6,932 nt of DNA from JBCBSP01 sp964561235. Its GTDB lineage: Bacteria; Pseudomonadota; Alphaproteobacteria; Caulobacterales; Maricaulaceae. Positions 5,870 through 6,932 of the stretch are shown here, piece by piece. The notes beneath the pieces were generated by a model. That model ran no database searches, was not told the origin of the DNA, and saw only the letters and a list, made by a program, of their open reading frames with translations. The stretch spans positions 1-6,932 of the forward strand of contig CAZLOV010000132.1 of the NCBI GenBank assembly GCA_964561235.1. Direction: 5' to 3'. How positions within the stretch are numbered: the stretch's first letter is position 1; each line of letters begins with the position of its first letter. Both the position numbers and the translations under genes were made by a program.

Positions 5870-6556
5870 ATGAGCGTTTCGCAAACGAGCCCCGAACCGG
5901 CGGATCTGTCGGATCCGGCCGCCTACAAGGCCGCCATGCGCGGTCTCATCTGGGGCGATCACGGCTTTCTCCGCCTGAAGTTCCATAACATGCACGAGGT
6001 CGGCTCGGGCATGTGGCGGTCCAACCAGCCCGATCCCGCGCGCCTGAAGATGCTCAAGGAGAAAGGGTTCCGGACGATCCTCAACCTGCGCGGAACCCAG
6101 CCCGGCCGGCCTTATTACGACCTTGAACACCACGTTGCGCGCGAGCTCGGCCTTGCGGTGGTCGATCTGCCGTGGGGCTCGCGCGAGGCCCCGTTCGTCG
6201 AGCGCATCGAGCGCTTGGTCACCGTTTTCGACGGCATCGAGTATCCCGCCCTGATGCATTGCAAGTCCGGCGCGGACCGGGCGGGCATCGTCGCGGCGCT
6301 GTTCAAGCTCCTGAAGGAGAACGCGCCATTCGAAGAGGCGGTCGAACAGCTCTCGTTGCGGTATCTGCACGTGCGTCAGGGCAAGACCGGCATGCTCGAC
6401 CACTTCTTCGAGCTTTACAGGCGCAGAAACGCGCAATCTCCGATCGATTTCCTGACCTGGGTGCGCACCGAATACGACCGTCAGGCCTGCCATGACGGCT
6501 TCATGTCAAGCTGGTGGGGCGCGCTTCTGACCGACCGCATCCTGCGCCGGGAATAG
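5870..6556 (+). CDS. Protein-tyrosine / dual-specificity phosphatase family protein
   Basis: This 228-residue cysteine phosphatase has no signal peptide and is predicted to be cytoplasmic. The P-loop ALMHCKSGADRAGIVAALF contains the CX5R signature, with nucleophile C131 and phosphate-binding R137. An Asp upstream (D99 in VVDLPWGS) is the likely general acid. Other features of the alphaproteobacterial family are GDHGFLRLKFHNMHEV (29-44), MWRSNQP (48-54), FRTILNLRG (67-75), and LSLRYLHVRQGKTGMLDHFFELY (161-183) after the P-loop. The ATG at 5870 gives the most economical start, although its upstream ribosome site is weak. A TTG at 5834 is in frame. The substrate is unknown: the fold includes phosphotyrosine phosphatases and lipid phosphatases of the PTPMT1 type. 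Lying between the lipid A genes and an ABC exporter hints at an envelope-linked substrate, but this is only context. Confidence 0.88.
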   Translation: MSVSQTSPEPADLSDPAAYKAAMRGLIWGDHGFLRLKFHNMHEVGSGMWRSNQPDPARLKMLKEKGFRTILNLRGTQPGRPYYDLEHHVARELGLAVVDLPWGSREAPFVERIERLVTVFDGIEYPALMHCKSGADRAGIVAALFKLLKENAPFEEAVEQLSLRYLHVRQGKTGMLDHFFELYRRRNAQSPIDFLTWVRTEYDRQACHDGFMSSWWGALLTDRILRRE

Positions 6557-6577
6557 CGGCCGACCCGGCGCCGCTAT
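6553..6577. terminator. Hairpin between convergent genes, possible bidirectional terminator
   Basis: ATAGCGGC (6553-6560) and GCCGCTAT (6570-6577) form a perfect 8-base stem around a 9-base loop. The stem contains the TAG stop of the phosphatase gene (6554-6556) and the TAG stop of the ABC gene read from the other strand (6574-6576). Its symmetry means the same hairpin forms in both transcripts. No T-run follows on either strand, so it does not fit the classical intrinsic terminator. It may still mark transcript ends or stabilise them. Confidence 0.45.
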
Positions 6578-6932
6578 CCCGTCTCGCGGAACTGGAGCTG
6601 GCAGAGTTCCGCGTAGAGCCCGCCGTTCTCGACCAATTCGTCGTGCCGGCCGCTCTCCACGACCCGGCCCTGATCGAGAACATAGATGCGGTCGGCGCGC
6701 CTTACGGTGGAGAGCCGGTGGGCGATCACCAGGGTCGTGCGTCCGCGGCTGAGTTCGTCCAGCGCCGCCTGGACGCGCGCTTCCGAGCCGGCGTCGAGCG
6801 CGCTGGTGGCCTCATCCAGCAGCAGGATCGGCGCGTCCTTCAGGACGGCGCGCGCGATCGCGATCCGCTGGCGCTGCCCGCCGGACAGCGCGCTTCCCTT
6901 CGGCCCCACCGGCGTCGCATAGCCCTGCGGCA
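6574..6932 (-). CDS. ABC exporter, ATP-binding domain C-terminal part (5' end outside the window)
   Basis: This is the last 118 or so residues of an ABC transporter nucleotide-binding domain. The frame stays open to the window edge (PQGYATPVGPKG upstream of the signature), so the protein is cut by the window and not truncated in nature. It shows the ABC signature LSGGQRQRIAIARA, Walker B with D-loop ILLLDEATSALD, and the H-loop VIAHRLSTV. The exporter-type ending follows (DRIYVLDQGRVVESGRHDEL, then VENGGLYAELCQLQF). The Walker A and the membrane domain would lie beyond 6932. The pattern is that of exporters with fused membrane and ATPase domains, such as MsbA/lipid A exporter-like proteins. 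Its place next to lipid A genes makes a lipid A flippase attractive, but drug or peptide exporters share these motifs and the substrate cannot be decided here. Confidence 0.93.
   Translation of the reverse strand, partial: PQGYATPVGPKGSALSGGQRQRIAIARAVLKDAPILLLDEATSALDAGSEARVQAALDELSRGRTTLVIAHRLSTVRRADRIYVLDQGRVVESGRHDELVENGGLYAELCQLQFRETG

Noticed and set aside
5807..6493. 228-residue minus-strand open frame opposite the phosphatase gene
   Set aside because: The plus strand has the CX5R loop and conserved flanking blocks. The minus-strand product looks unlike any family I know and would block the divergent promoter region.
1..6932. Mobile elements, CRISPR arrays, tRNA or rRNA genes, riboswitches
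   Set aside because: I saw no transposase, regular repeat-spacer pattern, terminal inverted repeats of insertion-sequence type or RNA gene signature. Coding sequence fills nearly the whole window in a uniform composition.

Overview
The window is compact, very GC-rich, almost gap-free bacterial DNA. The alphaproteobacterial assignment rests on the XseA–DUF2093 neighbourhood, the DUF374–kdtA–lpxK order, and the sequence character of the DUF2093, DUF374 and phosphatase proteins. A Caulobacterales/Maricaulales-like or related marine lineage is plausible, but I cannot fix the genus. This looks like chromosomal core DNA. I see no mobile element, tRNA, rRNA or CRISPR array.

Layout. (1) Positions 1-1825, plus strand: the 3' part of xseA (exonuclease VII large subunit), a small DUF2093 protein, and an exported M23-family peptidase-like protein whose ATG overlaps the DUF2093 stop (TGATG). 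(2) Positions 1810-5774, minus strand: a tight four-gene cluster read from right to left, consisting of a DUF374 acyltransferase, kdtA/waaA (Kdo transferase), lpxK (lipid A 4'-kinase) and an LpxL/HtrB-family late acyltransferase. The joins are ATGA overlaps, a 4-base gap carrying an AGGAGG ribosome site, and another ATGA overlap. Its last gene overlaps the peptidase gene tail to tail by 16 bases. (3) Positions 5775-5869: a divergent intergenic region, the only plausible place in the window for the lipid A cluster promoter. (4) Positions 5870-6556, plus strand: a protein-tyrosine/dual-specificity-type phosphatase with an intact CX5R loop. (5) Positions 6574-6932, minus strand: the C-terminal nucleotide-binding part of an ABC exporter cut by the window edge. 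It is separated from the phosphatase by 17 bases that form part of a hairpin containing both stop codons.

How the genes work together: LpxK phosphorylates the lipid A disaccharide, KdtA adds Kdo, and the LpxL-family enzyme adds a secondary acyl chain to the Kdo-bearing product. DUF374 may supply another acylation. The ABC exporter fragment could belong to an MsbA-like flippase, which would complete the route across the inner membrane, but the substrate cannot be read from the fragment. The M23 protein acts on, or regulates action on, the cell wall in the periplasm. Overall this is a conserved envelope-biogenesis neighbourhood. I did not find a convincing new system. The points most worth a second look are the clamp-like XseA tail, the HLD variant of the M23 metal motif, the unassigned DUF374 enzyme and the substrate of the phosphatase.
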